From assembly GCF_001592305.1 (NCBI RefSeq), contig NZ_BCWR01000006.1:186001-250000 (forward strand): 64,000 nucleotides of DNA. Reading direction: 5' to 3'. Numbering within the stretch: the stretch's first letter is position 1; the number at the start of each line of letters is the position of its first letter. The notes beneath the pieces are model-generated. The model made no database searches. It saw nothing but the letters and a program-made list of their open reading frames with translations, and was not told the origin of the DNA. Below, piece after piece: positions 27,430-35,742 of the stretch. Made by a program: the position numbers and the translations under genes. The stretch comes from Hydrogenophaga taeniospiralis CCUG 15921 (GTDB taxonomy: Bacteria > Pseudomonadota > Gammaproteobacteria > Burkholderiales > Burkholderiaceae_C).

Positions 27430-27469
27430 GCTCCACATCCGCCGCCGATCGTGTAACGAGATGTGGAGC
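27430..27469. repeat. 10-bp inverted repeat in the ilvA-channel gene interval
   Basis: GCTCCACATC and GATGTGGAGC form perfect arms around a 20-nt loop. It lies 104 bp after ilvA and 80 bp before the next start codon. No T-run follows, so it is not a classic intrinsic terminator. It may be an mRNA hairpin or operator. Confidence 0.5.
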
Positions 27470-27482
27470 CGCCCTCCAGAGG

Positions 27483-27512
27483 TTGACGCTGGGCCTTGCT
27501 CACTTGCATCAT
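27483..27512 (+). promoter_or_regulatory. Candidate sigma-70 promoter
   Basis: TTGACG at 27483-27488 and CATCAT at 27507-27512 are spaced 18 bp apart, 37 bp upstream of the ATG at 27549. The -10 match is moderate (CATCAT against TATAAT), so this is a suggestion only. Confidence 0.35.
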
Positions 27513-27548
27513 GGGTGCCCGACAGTGGTCAACCAACGGAGGAGCTGC

Positions 27549-29009
27549 ATGAACATGAATGCCTTGTGGGATTCGCTGCAAAGCGCGCTCGGGACGCACA
27601 TCCCTCAATTGCTGGGTGCGCTGGCCATCTTCATTCTGGGCTGGCTGATCGCAGTGGTGGTGCGCGCGGCGGTGCGCAAGAGCCTGGGCTTCGTCGGTGT
27701 GAACCACCGCTTCGGCAAGCTCACCGGCACCGGCGTGGACATCGAAGGCGCGGTCGCGCTGGGTCTGTTCTGGATCGTGATCCTGCTCACGCTGGTGGCG
27801 GTGTTCAATTCGCTGAACCTCGCGATCGTCTCCGGCCCCTTCTCGGCCTTCACCACCCAGCTCTTCGAATACGCGCCGCGCGTGCTCGGTGGCCTGGTGC
27901 TGGCCCTGGTGGGCTGGCTGGTGGCGAGCGTGGTGCGCGCCGTGACGCAGAAGCTGCTCGACAAGACCTCGCTGGACGAATCACTGTCCGAACACGCCGA
28001 CATGTCGCCCATGAGCGAGAGCCTGGCGGGTGCGCTGTTCTGGCTGGTGATCCTGCTGTTCGTGCCCGCCATCCTGGGCGCGCTGCAGATGGACGGCCTG
28101 CTCGACCCGTTGCGCGCCATGGTGACCAAGACGCTGGACATGCTGCCCAACGCGGTGGCCGCCTTTGTCATTGGTGGCGTGGGCTGGATCCTGGCCACGG
28201 TGCTGCGCAACCTCACCACCAACCTCTCACGCACCGCCGGGGTGGACAAGCTGGGCGGCCGGGCCGGGCTGGCCGACACCGTGCGGCTCTCCAGCGTGAT
28301 CGGTCTGCTGGTGTTTGTGGCGGTGTTCCTGCCCTCGCTGATCGCGGCGCTGGACGCCCTCAAGATCGAGGCCATCTCCCGGCCCGCCACCAACATGCTG
28401 GGGCTGATCATGGACGCGGTGCCCCACATCATCGCGGCCGGCCTGATCCTGGTCGTCACCTGGCTGGTGGCGTCCTTCGCCAGCAAGCTGCTCGCCAGCC
28501 TGCTGGCCACGCTGGGCTTTGACACCCTGCCCGCGCGCGTCGGCCTGGCGCACGCCTTCGTGAACACCAGCGCCTCCACCGCCGTGGGCCGTGTCGCGCT
28601 GTTTTTCGCTATGCTGTTCGCCACCGTCGAGGCGGCCGCGCAGCTCGGCTTCGTGCAGGTCAGCGACATCGTGTCCACCTTCATCCGTTTCGGCGGCGAC
28701 GTGCTGCTGGGCTCGGCCGTGCTGGTCATCGGCTTCTGGCTGGCCAATCTGGCCCACGACGCGATCGACCGCGCCAGCGGCCCCGACACCAAGGGCCTGG
28801 CCCGCGTCGGCCGCTTCGCCATCCTGGCGCTGGTGATCGCCATGGGGCTGCGCGCCATGGGCATCGCCGACGACATCGTGAACCTGGCCTTTGGCCTCAC
28901 GCTCGGCGCGGTGGCGGTCGCGGTGGCGCTCTCCTTCGGCCTGGGCGGGCGCGAGGCCGCCGGCAAGCTGATGGAGCACTGGCTGGCCCGCTTCCGGCGT
29001 GGAGAATGA
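27549..29009 (+). CDS. Multi-pass membrane protein of the mechanosensitive-channel (TM-helix repeat) family
   Basis: 486 residues with repeated units of one or two hydrophobic helices followed by an amphipathic Arg/Lys segment: LLGALAIFILGWLIAVVVR, LGGLVLALVGWLVASVVR, VAAFVIGGVGWILATVLR, HIIAAGLILVVTWLVASF. This is the conserved TM-helix repeat seen in MscS-related proteins. The C-terminal LTLGAVAVAVALSFGLGGRE resembles the MscS pore helix. A GGAGGAG precedes the ATG at 27549, which decides the start. It probably forms an osmotic or mechanosensitive channel in the inner membrane. The thioesterase gene begins five bases after its stop. Confidence 0.82.
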   Translation: MNMNALWDSLQSALGTHIPQLLGALAIFILGWLIAVVVRAAVRKSLGFVGVNHRFGKLTGTGVDIEGAVALGLFWIVILLTLVAVFNSLNLAIVSGPFSAFTTQLFEYAPRVLGGLVLALVGWLVASVVRAVTQKLLDKTSLDESLSEHADMSPMSESLAGALFWLVILLFVPAILGALQMDGLLDPLRAMVTKTLDMLPNAVAAFVIGGVGWILATVLRNLTTNLSRTAGVDKLGGRAGLADTVRLSSVIGLLVFVAVFLPSLIAALDALKIEAISRPATNMLGLIMDAVPHIIAAGLILVVTWLVASFASKLLASLLATLGFDTLPARVGLAHAFVNTSASTAVGRVALFFAMLFATVEAAAQLGFVQVSDIVSTFIRFGGDVLLGSAVLVIGFWLANLAHDAIDRASGPDTKGLARVGRFAILALVIAMGLRAMGIADDIVNLAFGLTLGAVAVAVALSFGLGGREAAGKLMEHWLARFRRGE

Positions 29010-29013
29010 GGGC

Positions 29014-29442
29014 ATGACCGAACCCGACACTCCCGCGCTCACCACCGATGCCCTGCAACAGCTCCTGTCCGACTGGTTCGCGCCCTGGGTCCAGGCGCTG
29101 GGCCTGCGGGTCGAGTCCTTCGCCGACGGCGAGGTGACGCTTCGCCTGCCGCAGAACGAACAGCTCAGCCGCGTGGGCGGCATGTTGTGCGGGCAGGCCA
29201 TGATGTCGGCCGCCGACACCGCCATGGTGCTGGCCATCGTCACGCAACTGGGCCCACAGCGCCCCATGACCACGGTGCAGCAAAACACCAGCTTTCTCAA
29301 GCCCCTGTCGGGGCAGGACGCGCGGGTCACGGCGCGCGTGGTCCGCGCGGGCAAGAGCCTGGTGTTCGGTGAAATCGACATCTGCGGCGCCACCGATGGC
29401 CGCAGCGTGTGCCGCGCCAGCACCACCTATGCCCTGCTGTAG
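29014..29442 (+). CDS. PaaI-type thioesterase (hot-dog fold)
   Basis: 142 residues. A hot-dog domain with SRVGGMLCGQAMMSAADTAM (the helix carrying the catalytic acidic residue) and TTVQQNTSFLKPLSGQDARV, ending KSLVFGEIDICGA. PaaI/YbgC-like enzymes hydrolyse acyl- or aryl-CoA thioesters; the substrate is not predictable. The ATG at 29014 (MTEPDTP) lies a few bases after the stop of the membrane-protein gene, with GAATGAGGG just upstream. It is likely co-transcribed with that gene. Confidence 0.85.
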   Translation: MTEPDTPALTTDALQQLLSDWFAPWVQALGLRVESFADGEVTLRLPQNEQLSRVGGMLCGQAMMSAADTAMVLAIVTQLGPQRPMTTVQQNTSFLKPLSGQDARVTARVVRAGKSLVFGEIDICGATDGRSVCRASTTYALL

Positions 29443-29497
29443 GCCCCCGGATCAACCCTGAGGACGGGCTGAACGCCGCCCCTCGGCGGCATCTGCC

Positions 29498-29505
29498 TAT
29501 AAAAT
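29498..29505 (+). promoter_or_regulatory. AT-rich -10-like element
   Basis: TATAAAAT stands alone in GC-rich surroundings, 36 bp upstream of the ATG of the 47-codon gene. No good -35 is visible at the usual distance, consistent with an activator-dependent or weak promoter. Confidence 0.4.
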
Positions 29506-29510
29506 CGGCC

Positions 29511-29524
29511 TTGATTTAGATCAA
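29511..29524. promoter_or_regulatory. Perfect FNR/Anr-type box
   Basis: TTGATTTAGATCAA matches the FNR consensus TTGAT-N4-ATCAA exactly. It ends 16 bp before the ATG of the small membrane-protein gene and starts six bases after the -10-like TATAAAAT. From that promoter a bound FNR-type protein would repress and not activate. An activating arrangement (centred 41.5 bp upstream of a start site) would put the start site inside the small gene. Confidence 0.7.
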
Positions 29525-29540
29525 ACCTTCCGGAGATTCC

Positions 29541-29684
29541 ATGTCGCACACCGATCACGCCAGCCCCACCGACCAGCCGCAGGATGTGGTCGAGTCCATC
29601 GTTCCCCTGATGCCGCTCGTGCTGCCCGTGGCCGGCGCGGTGCTGATCTTCCTGCTGGCTTTCATTGCCGTCTTCATGGCCTGA
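29541..29684 (+). CDS. 47-residue single-helix membrane protein
   Basis: ATG at 29541 and TGA at 29682-29684; CCGGAG lies seven bases upstream. The protein has a polar, acidic, His/Asp-rich N-terminus (MSHTDHASPTDQPQDVVES) and one C-terminal transmembrane helix (LPVAGAVLIFLLAFIAVFMA). Strong GC bias at third codon positions and the ribosome site support it as a real gene despite its size. The FNR-type box just upstream suggests oxygen-linked control, as for small subunits or assembly factors of terminal oxidases, but no family assignment is possible from sequence alone. An intrinsic terminator follows at 29703. Confidence 0.7.
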   Translation: MSHTDHASPTDQPQDVVESIVPLMPLVLPVAGAVLIFLLAFIAVFMA

Positions 29685-29702
29685 GCCCCTGGCCAGCCCA
29701 TC

Positions 29703-29736
29703 AGGCCGAACGCCCCCCGGGCCTTCGGCCTTTTTC
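29703..29736 (+). terminator. Intrinsic terminator after the small membrane-protein gene
   Basis: AGGCCGAA pairs with TTCGGCCT over a 13-nt loop that can fold further, followed by TTTTTC. It separates the small gene from the pckG leader. Confidence 0.75.
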
Positions 29737-30065
29737 TTGCCCGCACGGCACAGATCCGGCCCCAGATGTGCCGCCACGGCACATCAATCCATGCATCAGG
29801 TTATGCAGGTTTTGCATGTAACTTGCCGGTAACTGACCGGGTGCTTTCATAAAATTGAGGCACAGGCCGACACGCGGAACAAACACTGGGTCCACAGACC
29901 CCCTTTTTGCCCTTCGCGCTGCACCCGCAATCCGCACGCAGCCCCGAGCGCCGACCGCCCTTCTCGCACCAGAGACCTTCTACAGCCGCCCGCCTACTTC
30001 GCTGTGGCCCGCGGCTGTTGCCGTCTCTTGTGCCCGCCGATTGACAAACTTCTGGAGCCATTCCC
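29737..30065 (+). promoter_or_regulatory. Long upstream region of pckG
   Basis: No gene is visible here. A tandem imperfect repeat, TTGCATGTAACT then TTGCCGGTAACT (29812-29834), precedes a possible -10 (TTCATAAAAT around 29846-29855); TTGCCG at 29823 would serve as -35 with about 17 bp spacing. This leaves a ~200-nt untranslated leader before the pckG start. The tandem repeat could bind an activator or repressor of gluconeogenesis. Confidence 0.4.
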
Positions 30066-31943
30066 ATGAACTCTCCCGCGATGCAGGGCCTCAACCTCAA
30101 CCAGCCCGCCTACGTCAAGAACGCCCGGCTGGTCGCCTGGGTGGCCGACATGGCCGCCCTGTGCAAACCCGATGCCATCTACTGGTGCGACGGCAGCGAA
30201 GCCGAATACCAGCGCCTGTGCCAGCAACTGGTGGACGCCGGTACCTTCAAGAAACTCAACCCCGCCAAGCGCCCCAACAGCTTCCTGGCCTGCTCCGACC
30301 CCTCGGACGTGGCGCGCGTGGAAGACCGCACCTACATCTGCTCCGAAAAGAAGGAAGACGCGGGCCCGACCAACAACTGGATGGCCCCGGCCGAGATGCG
30401 CCAGACGCTGCAGCCGCTGTTTGACGGCTGCATGAAGGGTCGCACCATGTACGTGGTGCCGTTCAGCATGGGCCCCCTGGGTTCGCACATCGCCCACATC
30501 GGCGTGGAGCTGACCGACAGCCCCTACGTGGTGGTGAACCAGAAGCTCATGACCCGCATGGGCAAGGCCGTGTACGACGTGCTCGGCACCGACGGCGAGT
30601 TCGTGCCCTGCATGCACACCGTGGGCGCCCCGCTGGCCGAGGGCCAGAAGGACACCACCAGTTGGCCCTGCAACCCCACCGTCAAGTACATCGTCCACTA
30701 CCCCGAGACGCGTGAGATCTGGTCGTATGGCTCGGGCTACGGCGGCAACGCCCTGCTGGGCAAGAAGTGCCTGGCCCTGCGCATCGCCTCCAACATGGGT
30801 CGCGACCAGGGCTGGCTGGCCGAGCACATGCTGATCCTGGGCGTGACGAATCCGCAAGGCAAGAAGTACCACGTCGCCGCCGCTTTCCCCAGCGCCTGCG
30901 GCAAGACCAACTTCTCCATGCTGGTGCCGCCCGAGGCTGGTTTCGCGGGCTGGAAGGTCACCACCATCGGCGACGACATCGCCTGGATCAAGCCCCACGC
31001 CGACGGCAAGATGTACGCCATCAACCCCGAAGCGGGCTACTTCGGCGTGGCGCCCGGCACCAACATGCACACCAACCCGAACTGCATGCGCTCGCTGGAC
31101 AAGGACGTGATCTTCACCAACGTGGCGCTGACCGACGATGGTGACGTGTGGTGGGAAGGCATGGAGAAGGACACCGGCACGCTGCCCGATCACCTGATCG
31201 ACTGGCAGGGCAAGGACTGGACGCCCGCCATTGCCAAGGAAACCGGCGCCAAGGCCGCGCACCCCAACTCGCGCTTCACCGTGGCCGCCACCAACAACCC
31301 GGCACTCGACCCGCAGTGGGACGACGCCAACGGCGTGGCGATCGACGCCTTCATCTTCGGCGGGCGCCGCTCCACCACCGTGCCGCTGGTGACCGAGGCC
31401 CGCACCTGGATGGAAGGTGTGTACATGGCCGCCACCATGGGTTCCGAAACCACCGCCGCCGCCTTCGGTGCCCAAGGCGTGGTGCGCCGCGACCCGTTCG
31501 CCATGCTGCCCTTCTGCGGCTACAACATGAGCGACTACTTTCAGCACTGGCTCGACATGGAGCACAAGCTGGAGGAATCGGGCCACACGCTGCCCAAGAT
31601 CTTCTGCGTGAACTGGTTCCGCAAGAACGCCGAAGGCAAGTTCGTCTGGCCGGGTTATGGCGACAACATGCGCGTGCTCAAGTGGATGATCGACCGCCTC
31701 GAAGGCCAGGCCCAGGGGACGGACACCATGTTCGGCATTGCCCCGAACTACGCCGAACTGAACTGGACCGGCCTGGATTTCAGCGCCGAACAGTTCAAGA
31801 CCGTGACCAGCATCGACAAGGCCGCCTGGGTGGAAGAGCTCAAGCTGCACGACGCGCACTTCGAGCAGTTGGCCTACCACCTGCCCCAGGCGCTGGTGGA
31901 CACCAAGGTGGAACTGCAAAAGCGCCTGGCTTCGCTCGCCTGA
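30066..31943 (+). CDS. pckG: Phosphoenolpyruvate carboxykinase (GTP)
   Basis: 625 residues, the size of GTP-dependent PEPCK. Recognisable elements: [20 protein letters not shown], the P-loop with active-site cysteine [13 protein letters not shown] (~280), the metal-binding [10 protein letters not shown], the GTP-site [10 protein letters not shown], and [17 protein letters not shown] near the end. It converts oxaloacetate plus GTP to PEP, the first committed step of gluconeogenesis from organic acids. It is monocistronic, with a long leader and a strong terminator just downstream (32002-32033). Confidence 0.97.
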   Translation: MNSPAMQGLNLNQPAYVKNARLVAWVADMAALCKPDAIYWCDGSEAEYQRLCQQLVDAGTFKKLNPAKRPNSFLACSDPSDVARVEDRTYICSEKKEDAGPTNNWMAPAEMRQTLQPLFDGCMKGRTMYVVPFSMGPLGSHIAHIGVELTDSPYVVVNQKLMTRMGKAVYDVLGTDGEFVPCMHTVGAPLAEGQKDTTSWPCNPTVKYIVHYPETREIWSYGSGYGGNALLGKKCLALRIASNMGRDQGWLAEHMLILGVTNPQGKKYHVAAAFPSACGKTNFSMLVPPEAGFAGWKVTTIGDDIAWIKPHADGKMYAINPEAGYFGVAPGTNMHTNPNCMRSLDKDVIFTNVALTDDGDVWWEGMEKDTGTLPDHLIDWQGKDWTPAIAKETGAKAAHPNSRFTVAATNNPALDPQWDDANGVAIDAFIFGGRRSTTVPLVTEARTWMEGVYMAATMGSETTAAAFGAQGVVRRDPFAMLPFCGYNMSDYFQHWLDMEHKLEESGHTLPKIFCVNWFRKNAEGKFVWPGYGDNMRVLKWMIDRLEGQAQGTDTMFGIAPNYAELNWTGLDFSAEQFKTVTSIDKAAWVEELKLHDAHFEQLAYHLPQALVDTKVELQKRLASLA

Positions 31944-31945
31944 TC

Positions 31946-31998
31946 GGCTCCCCCGCAGCGCTTCGCGTCCCCCCAAGGGGGGACGCATGCCACGGGCC
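31946..31998. repeat. GC-rich palindromic intergenic repeat (copy A)
   Basis: It contains the perfect hairpin GCGTCCCCCC-AA-GGGGGGACGC (31965-31986), flanked by CAGCGCTTC and CATGCCACGGGCC. It resembles copies at 35533, 35664 and 43262, which share GCGCCGCTTCGCGTCAC-like left parts and a run of C then G. This suggests a dispersed family. Confidence 0.6.
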
Positions 31999-32001
31999 AA
32001 C

Positions 32002-32033
32002 AAAAAAGCCACCGGAACCCGGTGGCTTTTTTG
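32002..32033. terminator. Strong bidirectional intrinsic terminator
   Basis: AAAAAAGCCACCGG, loop, then CCGGTGGCTTTTTT. The A-tract and T-tract flank a 9-bp GC stem, so it can end transcripts from pckG and from the convergent membrane-protein gene at 32075. Confidence 0.93.
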
Positions 32034-32074
32034 TTGCGGTCGATGCCCGGGCCGGCGGCTCGCCGGCTGGAGCG

Positions 32075-32659
32075 TCAGACGTAATACAGATGGATGTTGC
32101 GGCTGCGCTGCTCGATCAGGCGGCTCACGAAGCGGTCCCAGACCCCGCCTTGCGTGGCGGCAGGCGTGGCCTCGGCCTCCATGCCCAGTGGCGCCAGGGC
32201 TTCGCTGAAACCGGCGGGCTCGGCCACCACCTCGGCGCTGGCCTCTTCGGCGCGCATGCGGGCACACAGCAGATCGTTCATCACACGCGGGTCCTGGCGA
32301 GCAATTTCCCACATGCGGGCCTCGGCGCGGGCTTCGGCCAGTGCCTGGGACCAGCCGTCGAGCGAGCGCAGGGCGCTGCGCGCCAGGTTGCGGGCGGCGC
32401 CGGCGAACAGGGCCAGCCCGGCAAAGACCACCACCCACAGGAACACCCAGGCCAGCAACAGGTGGCCGTCGGCCCAGGTGCTGATCAGCCGGTCAGCCAA
32501 CACCACCATCGCCGCCACGGCGGCGGCGAGCAAGAGGGCGGCGAGACCGCGCGAACCGTCGAAGTTGCGGCGGGCCTGGTAGGTACCCGTGTTGGCGCCG
32601 GCACCGGATGAAGGCAGGCCCAGGGGGGAGACAGAAGAAGAAGTTGCAATGCTGCTCAT
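32075..32659 (-). CDS. Two-helix membrane protein of unknown function
   Basis: 194 residues. A polar Ser/Gly-rich N-terminus is followed by two transmembrane helices (ALLLAAAVAAMVVLADRL and LLAWVFLWVVVFAGLALF) and a ~110-residue cytoplasmic helical domain rich in Ala, Glu and Arg (LAEARAEARMWEIARQDPRV). AAGGAGT precedes the ATG at 32659. No family recognised. It is divergent from the LysR regulator at 32762. Confidence 0.75.
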   Translation of the reverse strand: MSSIATSSSVSPLGLPSSGAGANTGTYQARRNFDGSRGLAALLLAAAVAAMVVLADRLISTWADGHLLLAWVFLWVVVFAGLALFAGAARNLARSALRSLDGWSQALAEARAEARMWEIARQDPRVMNDLLCARMRAEEASAEVVAEPAGFSEALAPLGMEAEATPAATQGGVWDRFVSRLIEQRSRNIHLYYV

Positions 32660-32737
32660 GGAAGACTCCTTGGAAAGGAAAGTGTCTTGTGGACAGGGGG
32701 AATATAGGGTAAACCCCCATATGGCGCCAATTTATTT

Positions 32738-32759
32738 TTGTGATGCATTACATTCACAA
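32738..32759. promoter_or_regulatory. LysR-type operator candidate touching the start codon
   Basis: TTGTGA and TCACAA arms are separated by 10 bp, ending two bases before the ATG of the LysR gene at 32762. An operator this close would block translation initiation or transcription elongation, which fits negative autoregulation. It also lies ~80 bp upstream of the divergent membrane-protein gene. Confidence 0.55.
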
Positions 32760-32761
32760 TC

Positions 32762-33751
32762 ATGATGAATGAGCCGAACTTCCGCACCCTGGATCTGAAC
32801 CTGCTGCGCGTCTTCGACGAGGTGATGACCGAGCGCAACCTCACCCGGGCCGCCCACAACCTGGCCATGACGCAGCCGGCCGTGAGCAATGCGCTCAAGC
32901 GGCTGCGCGAGACGCTGGGCGACGAACTGGTGCGGCGCTCGGGCTACGGCGTGGAGCCCACGCCGCTGGCCACGGCCCTGTGGCCCACGGTGCGCGACGC
33001 CCTGCAACAGCTGCGCGAGGTACTCGCCCCGGGCACCTTCGACCCGGCCACCGCACACAACGCCTTCGTGCTGGCGATGGCCGACGCCACCGCCGCCAAG
33101 CTCGTGCCCGGGCTGGTCGACATCCTGGAGAACGAGGCCCCGGGGGTGAACCTGCGCATACTGCCCCTGACCACGCGCGACCCGCGCGACCTGCTGGAGT
33201 CCGGCTCGGCCGACCTGGCCATCGGCCATTTCCCCGGGGTGCTGGCCGAACTCGGCGCGCTGCACCTGCAGGAAAGCAGCCCGCGTTTTCTGCACCAGCG
33301 CCTGTACGACGGCGAGTACGTGGTCGTGATGCGCCGGGGCCACCCGCTGTCCCAGGGGCCGCTGAGCCTGGACGACTACTGCCAGGCGCGCCACCTGCTG
33401 GTGAGCTTCTCCGGCCGGCCGTTCGGTTTTGTGGACGAAGCCCTGGCCGGGCTGTCGCGCCAGCGGCGCGTGGTGCTCACGGTCAACCAGTTTTTCACCG
33501 CGGGCCGGGTCGTGGCCACCACCGACCTGCTGACCGTGTTGCCGCGCCATTTCGTGGGCGCCACCGGCATGGAACACGAACTCGCCCTGCGCGAGCTGCC
33601 GCTGCCGGTGCCGGCGGTGCACGTGGACGCGCTCTGGCACCGCCAGGCCTCGCACAGCAGCGCCCACCGCTGGCTGCGGCAGACCGTGGAGCGGGCGTCG
33701 ATCCTGGGTTTCCGTGCCGATAATCCGGACGCAGGCACGAACACAGCCTGA
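32762..33751 (+). CDS. LysR-family transcriptional regulator (NodD/LinR-like)
   Basis: 329 residues. The HTH lies at ~10-70 (LDLNLLRVFDEVMTERNLTR, then AAHNLAMTQPAVSNALKRL), characteristic of the NodD/LinR/NahR branch that responds to aromatic compounds. The effector domain begins ~95 (AFVLAMADATAAKLVPGLVD). The start is one of two adjacent ATGs (32762/32765). It is divergent from the two-helix membrane protein, with an inverted repeat abutting its start codon, and is followed 11 bp later by a UspA gene. Confidence 0.88.
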   Translation: MMNEPNFRTLDLNLLRVFDEVMTERNLTRAAHNLAMTQPAVSNALKRLRETLGDELVRRSGYGVEPTPLATALWPTVRDALQQLREVLAPGTFDPATAHNAFVLAMADATAAKLVPGLVDILENEAPGVNLRILPLTTRDPRDLLESGSADLAIGHFPGVLAELGALHLQESSPRFLHQRLYDGEYVVVMRRGHPLSQGPLSLDDYCQARHLLVSFSGRPFGFVDEALAGLSRQRRVVLTVNQFFTAGRVVATTDLLTVLPRHFVGATGMEHELALRELPLPVPAVHVDALWHRQASHSSAHRWLRQTVERASILGFRADNPDAGTNTA

Positions 33752-33762
33752 AAGGCGCACCG

Positions 33763-34155
33763 ATGTCCATGAGATTCCTGCTGGCGGTGGACGGCAGCAA
33801 GTACACCCGACGCATGCTCACCTACATCGCGTCCAACGAACTGCTGTTCCGGCCCAGCTACGAGTACGTGCTGTTCCATGCCCAGCCTGGCAACGACCGT
33901 CCCCTGGATGTGGACGCCCTCGACACCGTGCTGGACGAACCCGCGCATTTCCTGCGAACCCAGGGCTTCAGGCCGAGGCGGGTGTTGCGGCAGGGGTCCG
34001 TGGCGCAGGAACTGGTGCAGGCCGCCAACGAGATGCAGGCCAACATGATCGTGATGGGTTCCCGCGGTCTGTCCGCCCTGGAAACCGTGATGCTGGGCTC
34101 GGTCACGGTCGAGGTGCTGGCCAGCGCCCACGTGCCGGTGCTGGTGGTGCGCTGA
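33763..34155 (+). CDS. Universal stress protein (UspA family)
   Basis: 130 residues. A single Usp domain with MRFLLAVDGSKYTRRML at the N-terminus and the ATP-binding-type loop IVMGSRGLSALETVMLGSVT near the C-terminus (G-2x-G-9x-G-S/T). Such proteins bind ATP and accumulate under stress. It is the first of two Usp genes separated by a phosphoesterase gene; the second is at 35108. Confidence 0.88.
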   Translation: MSMRFLLAVDGSKYTRRMLTYIASNELLFRPSYEYVLFHAQPGNDRPLDVDALDTVLDEPAHFLRTQGFRPRRVLRQGSVAQELVQAANEMQANMIVMGSRGLSALETVMLGSVTVEVLASAHVPVLVVR

Positions 34156-34209
34156 GATCGCCCACACCCGCCGGGCCACTGCCGCGCCCGCCTGTCCGAC
34201 AATGGGCGC

Positions 34210-35094
34210 ATGAACATCCAGTTGCTGAGCGACCTGCACCTCGAAGCCAATCCGGACTTCGTTGCCACCCCGGCGCCCGGCGCCGACCTGCTGGTGCTTG
34301 CGGGCGATGTGGGTTCGTACCAGACACGTCGGGACGGCAGCGTGATGGCCGAACCCGACTGGGGGCTGCAGCGCTTTTCCCCGCTGCCCCAGTACGCGGG
34401 CTGGCCGGTGCCGGTGCTGTTCCTGCCCGGTAACCACGAATACGACGCGCTCGACGTGGACGACGCGCACCGCGAACTGCGGCGCACCTGCGAGCGGCTG
34501 GGCATGGTCTGGCTGGAGCGCGAGACCCTGGTGCTGGACGGTGTGCGGTTCGTCGGCACCACGCTCTGGAGCGACTACGACGCGCTGGGCCAAGAGCAGC
34601 GCGACAAAGCGTTTCGCGCCGCCAACTTCTACCTCGGCAAGATGGCCGGCCAGCGCCACGGCCAGCTGTTCGACGCTGCCGCCATGCGCGAACTCGGGCT
34701 GGAGTGCCAGCGCTGGCTGCGTGAGGCCCTGGCCCAGCCGTTTCAGGGGCCCACCGTGGCGGTGACGCACTTTGCGCCCACGCTGCACAGCGTGGACCCG
34801 CGCTACGGCCTGAGCCCCGGCACGGCGGGTTTCTGCAACGCGCTCGACGAGCTCCTGCCGCTGGCCGACCTCTGGCTGCACGGCCACCTGCACCACGCGC
34901 TGGACCTGCAGGTGGGGCGCTGCCGCATCGTGGCCAATCCCCTGGGCTATGCGCACAAGAACGAGCAGGACGGCTTCCAGCCTGCGGGCCTGATCCAGGT
35001 ACCCCTGGCCGCCGAGTCGTCCGGCGCCGCTCAATCGGAAAGTACCTACGCTGGCCCGCCAGCCAAGACCCTACACTCGATCCAACCCAACTGA
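34210..35094 (+). CDS. Calcineurin-like metallophosphoesterase
   Basis: 294 residues. The metal-binding series is complete: LSDLHLE (D-x-H), LAGDVG (GD), LPGNHEYDALD (GNHE), VAVTHFAP and LHGHLHH. This is a dinuclear metal phosphoesterase of the calcineurin superfamily; the substrate (nucleotide, phosphodiester or protein) is unknown. Cytoplasmic, no signal peptide. It is flanked on both sides by UspA genes on the same strand with short gaps (54 and 13 bp), so the three may be one stress-responsive operon. Confidence 0.88.
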   Translation: MNIQLLSDLHLEANPDFVATPAPGADLLVLAGDVGSYQTRRDGSVMAEPDWGLQRFSPLPQYAGWPVPVLFLPGNHEYDALDVDDAHRELRRTCERLGMVWLERETLVLDGVRFVGTTLWSDYDALGQEQRDKAFRAANFYLGKMAGQRHGQLFDAAAMRELGLECQRWLREALAQPFQGPTVAVTHFAPTLHSVDPRYGLSPGTAGFCNALDELLPLADLWLHGHLHHALDLQVGRCRIVANPLGYAHKNEQDGFQPAGLIQVPLAAESSGAAQSESTYAGPPAKTLHSIQPN

Positions 35095-35107
35095 CAAGGA
35101 GACCCCG

Positions 35108-35530
35108 ATGAAAGTCCTGCTCGCGGTGGATGGCAGCCTCTACACCAAGAAGATGCTGGCCTACCTGACCACCCACGACGAGGTGTTCAGCGCCAAGAAC
35201 GAGTTCACCCTGCTCACCGTGCAAGCGGCGCTGCCACCACGCGCGCGCGCCGCCGTGGGGGCCGAGATCGCCAACAGCTACTACGCGGACGAGGCCACCA
35301 AGGTCACGGCCCCGGTGGTCAAGTTCCTGCAGCGGCACGGCATCGAACCCAAGGTGGTGCACAAGGTGGGCTCGGCGGGCGAGCTGATCGCCAAGACCGC
35401 CACCGCCGGCAAGTTCGACATGGTGGTGATGGGCTCACACGGTCACAGCGCCCTGGGCAACCTCGTCATGGGCTCGGTCACCACCCAGGTGCTGGCCCAT
35501 TGCCAGGTGCCGGTTCTGTTGGTCAGATAA
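35108..35530 (+). CDS. Universal stress protein (UspA family)
   Basis: 140 residues. MKVLLAVDGSLYTKKMLAYL at the N-terminus and VVMGSHGHSALGNLVMGSVT as the ATP-binding loop. AAGGAGACC precedes the ATG. Paralogous to the Usp at 33763, from which it is separated by the phosphoesterase. It is followed by a long inverted repeat region. Confidence 0.9.
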   Translation: MKVLLAVDGSLYTKKMLAYLTTHDEVFSAKNEFTLLTVQAALPPRARAAVGAEIANSYYADEATKVTAPVVKFLQRHGIEPKVVHKVGSAGELIAKTATAGKFDMVVMGSHGHSALGNLVMGSVTTQVLAHCQVPVLLVR

Positions 35531-35532
35531 GG

Positions 35533-35742
35533 AGCCCCCGCGCCGCTTCGCGTCACTCCCCAGGGGGCGATGCGAGTGGCCCGGCGTAGCCGGTTCCACC
35601 GCATCCTGGGTCAGGGCAGGCGCGCCGGAGGAGCATAGGAACAGGCGAGGGGGAGTTCACCCAGGGCACCGCGGAACCGGCTTTGCCGGGCCGCCAGTGC
35701 CGCCCCCCTTGGGGGGGTGACGCCGCAGGCGGCGCGGGGGTT
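35533..35742. repeat. Two GC-rich repeat copies in inverted orientation (copy B)
   Basis: The left arm ~35533-35612 and the right arm ~35664-35742 are inverted copies of one ~75-bp unit. Shared blocks are CCCCCGCGCCGC, a C-run/G-run hairpin, GGCCCGGC-AGCCGGTTCC and CGC/GCATCCTGGGT. The centre (~50 bp) differs. The unit recurs at 43262-43350. No gene lies in this 210-bp interval; it may act as a terminator for the converging Usp and TetR genes. Confidence 0.75.

Noticed and set aside
29994-32438. 814-codon open frame opposite pckG
   Set aside because: Antisense shadow of an unmistakable PEP carboxykinase; low-complexity His/Val/Gly composition.
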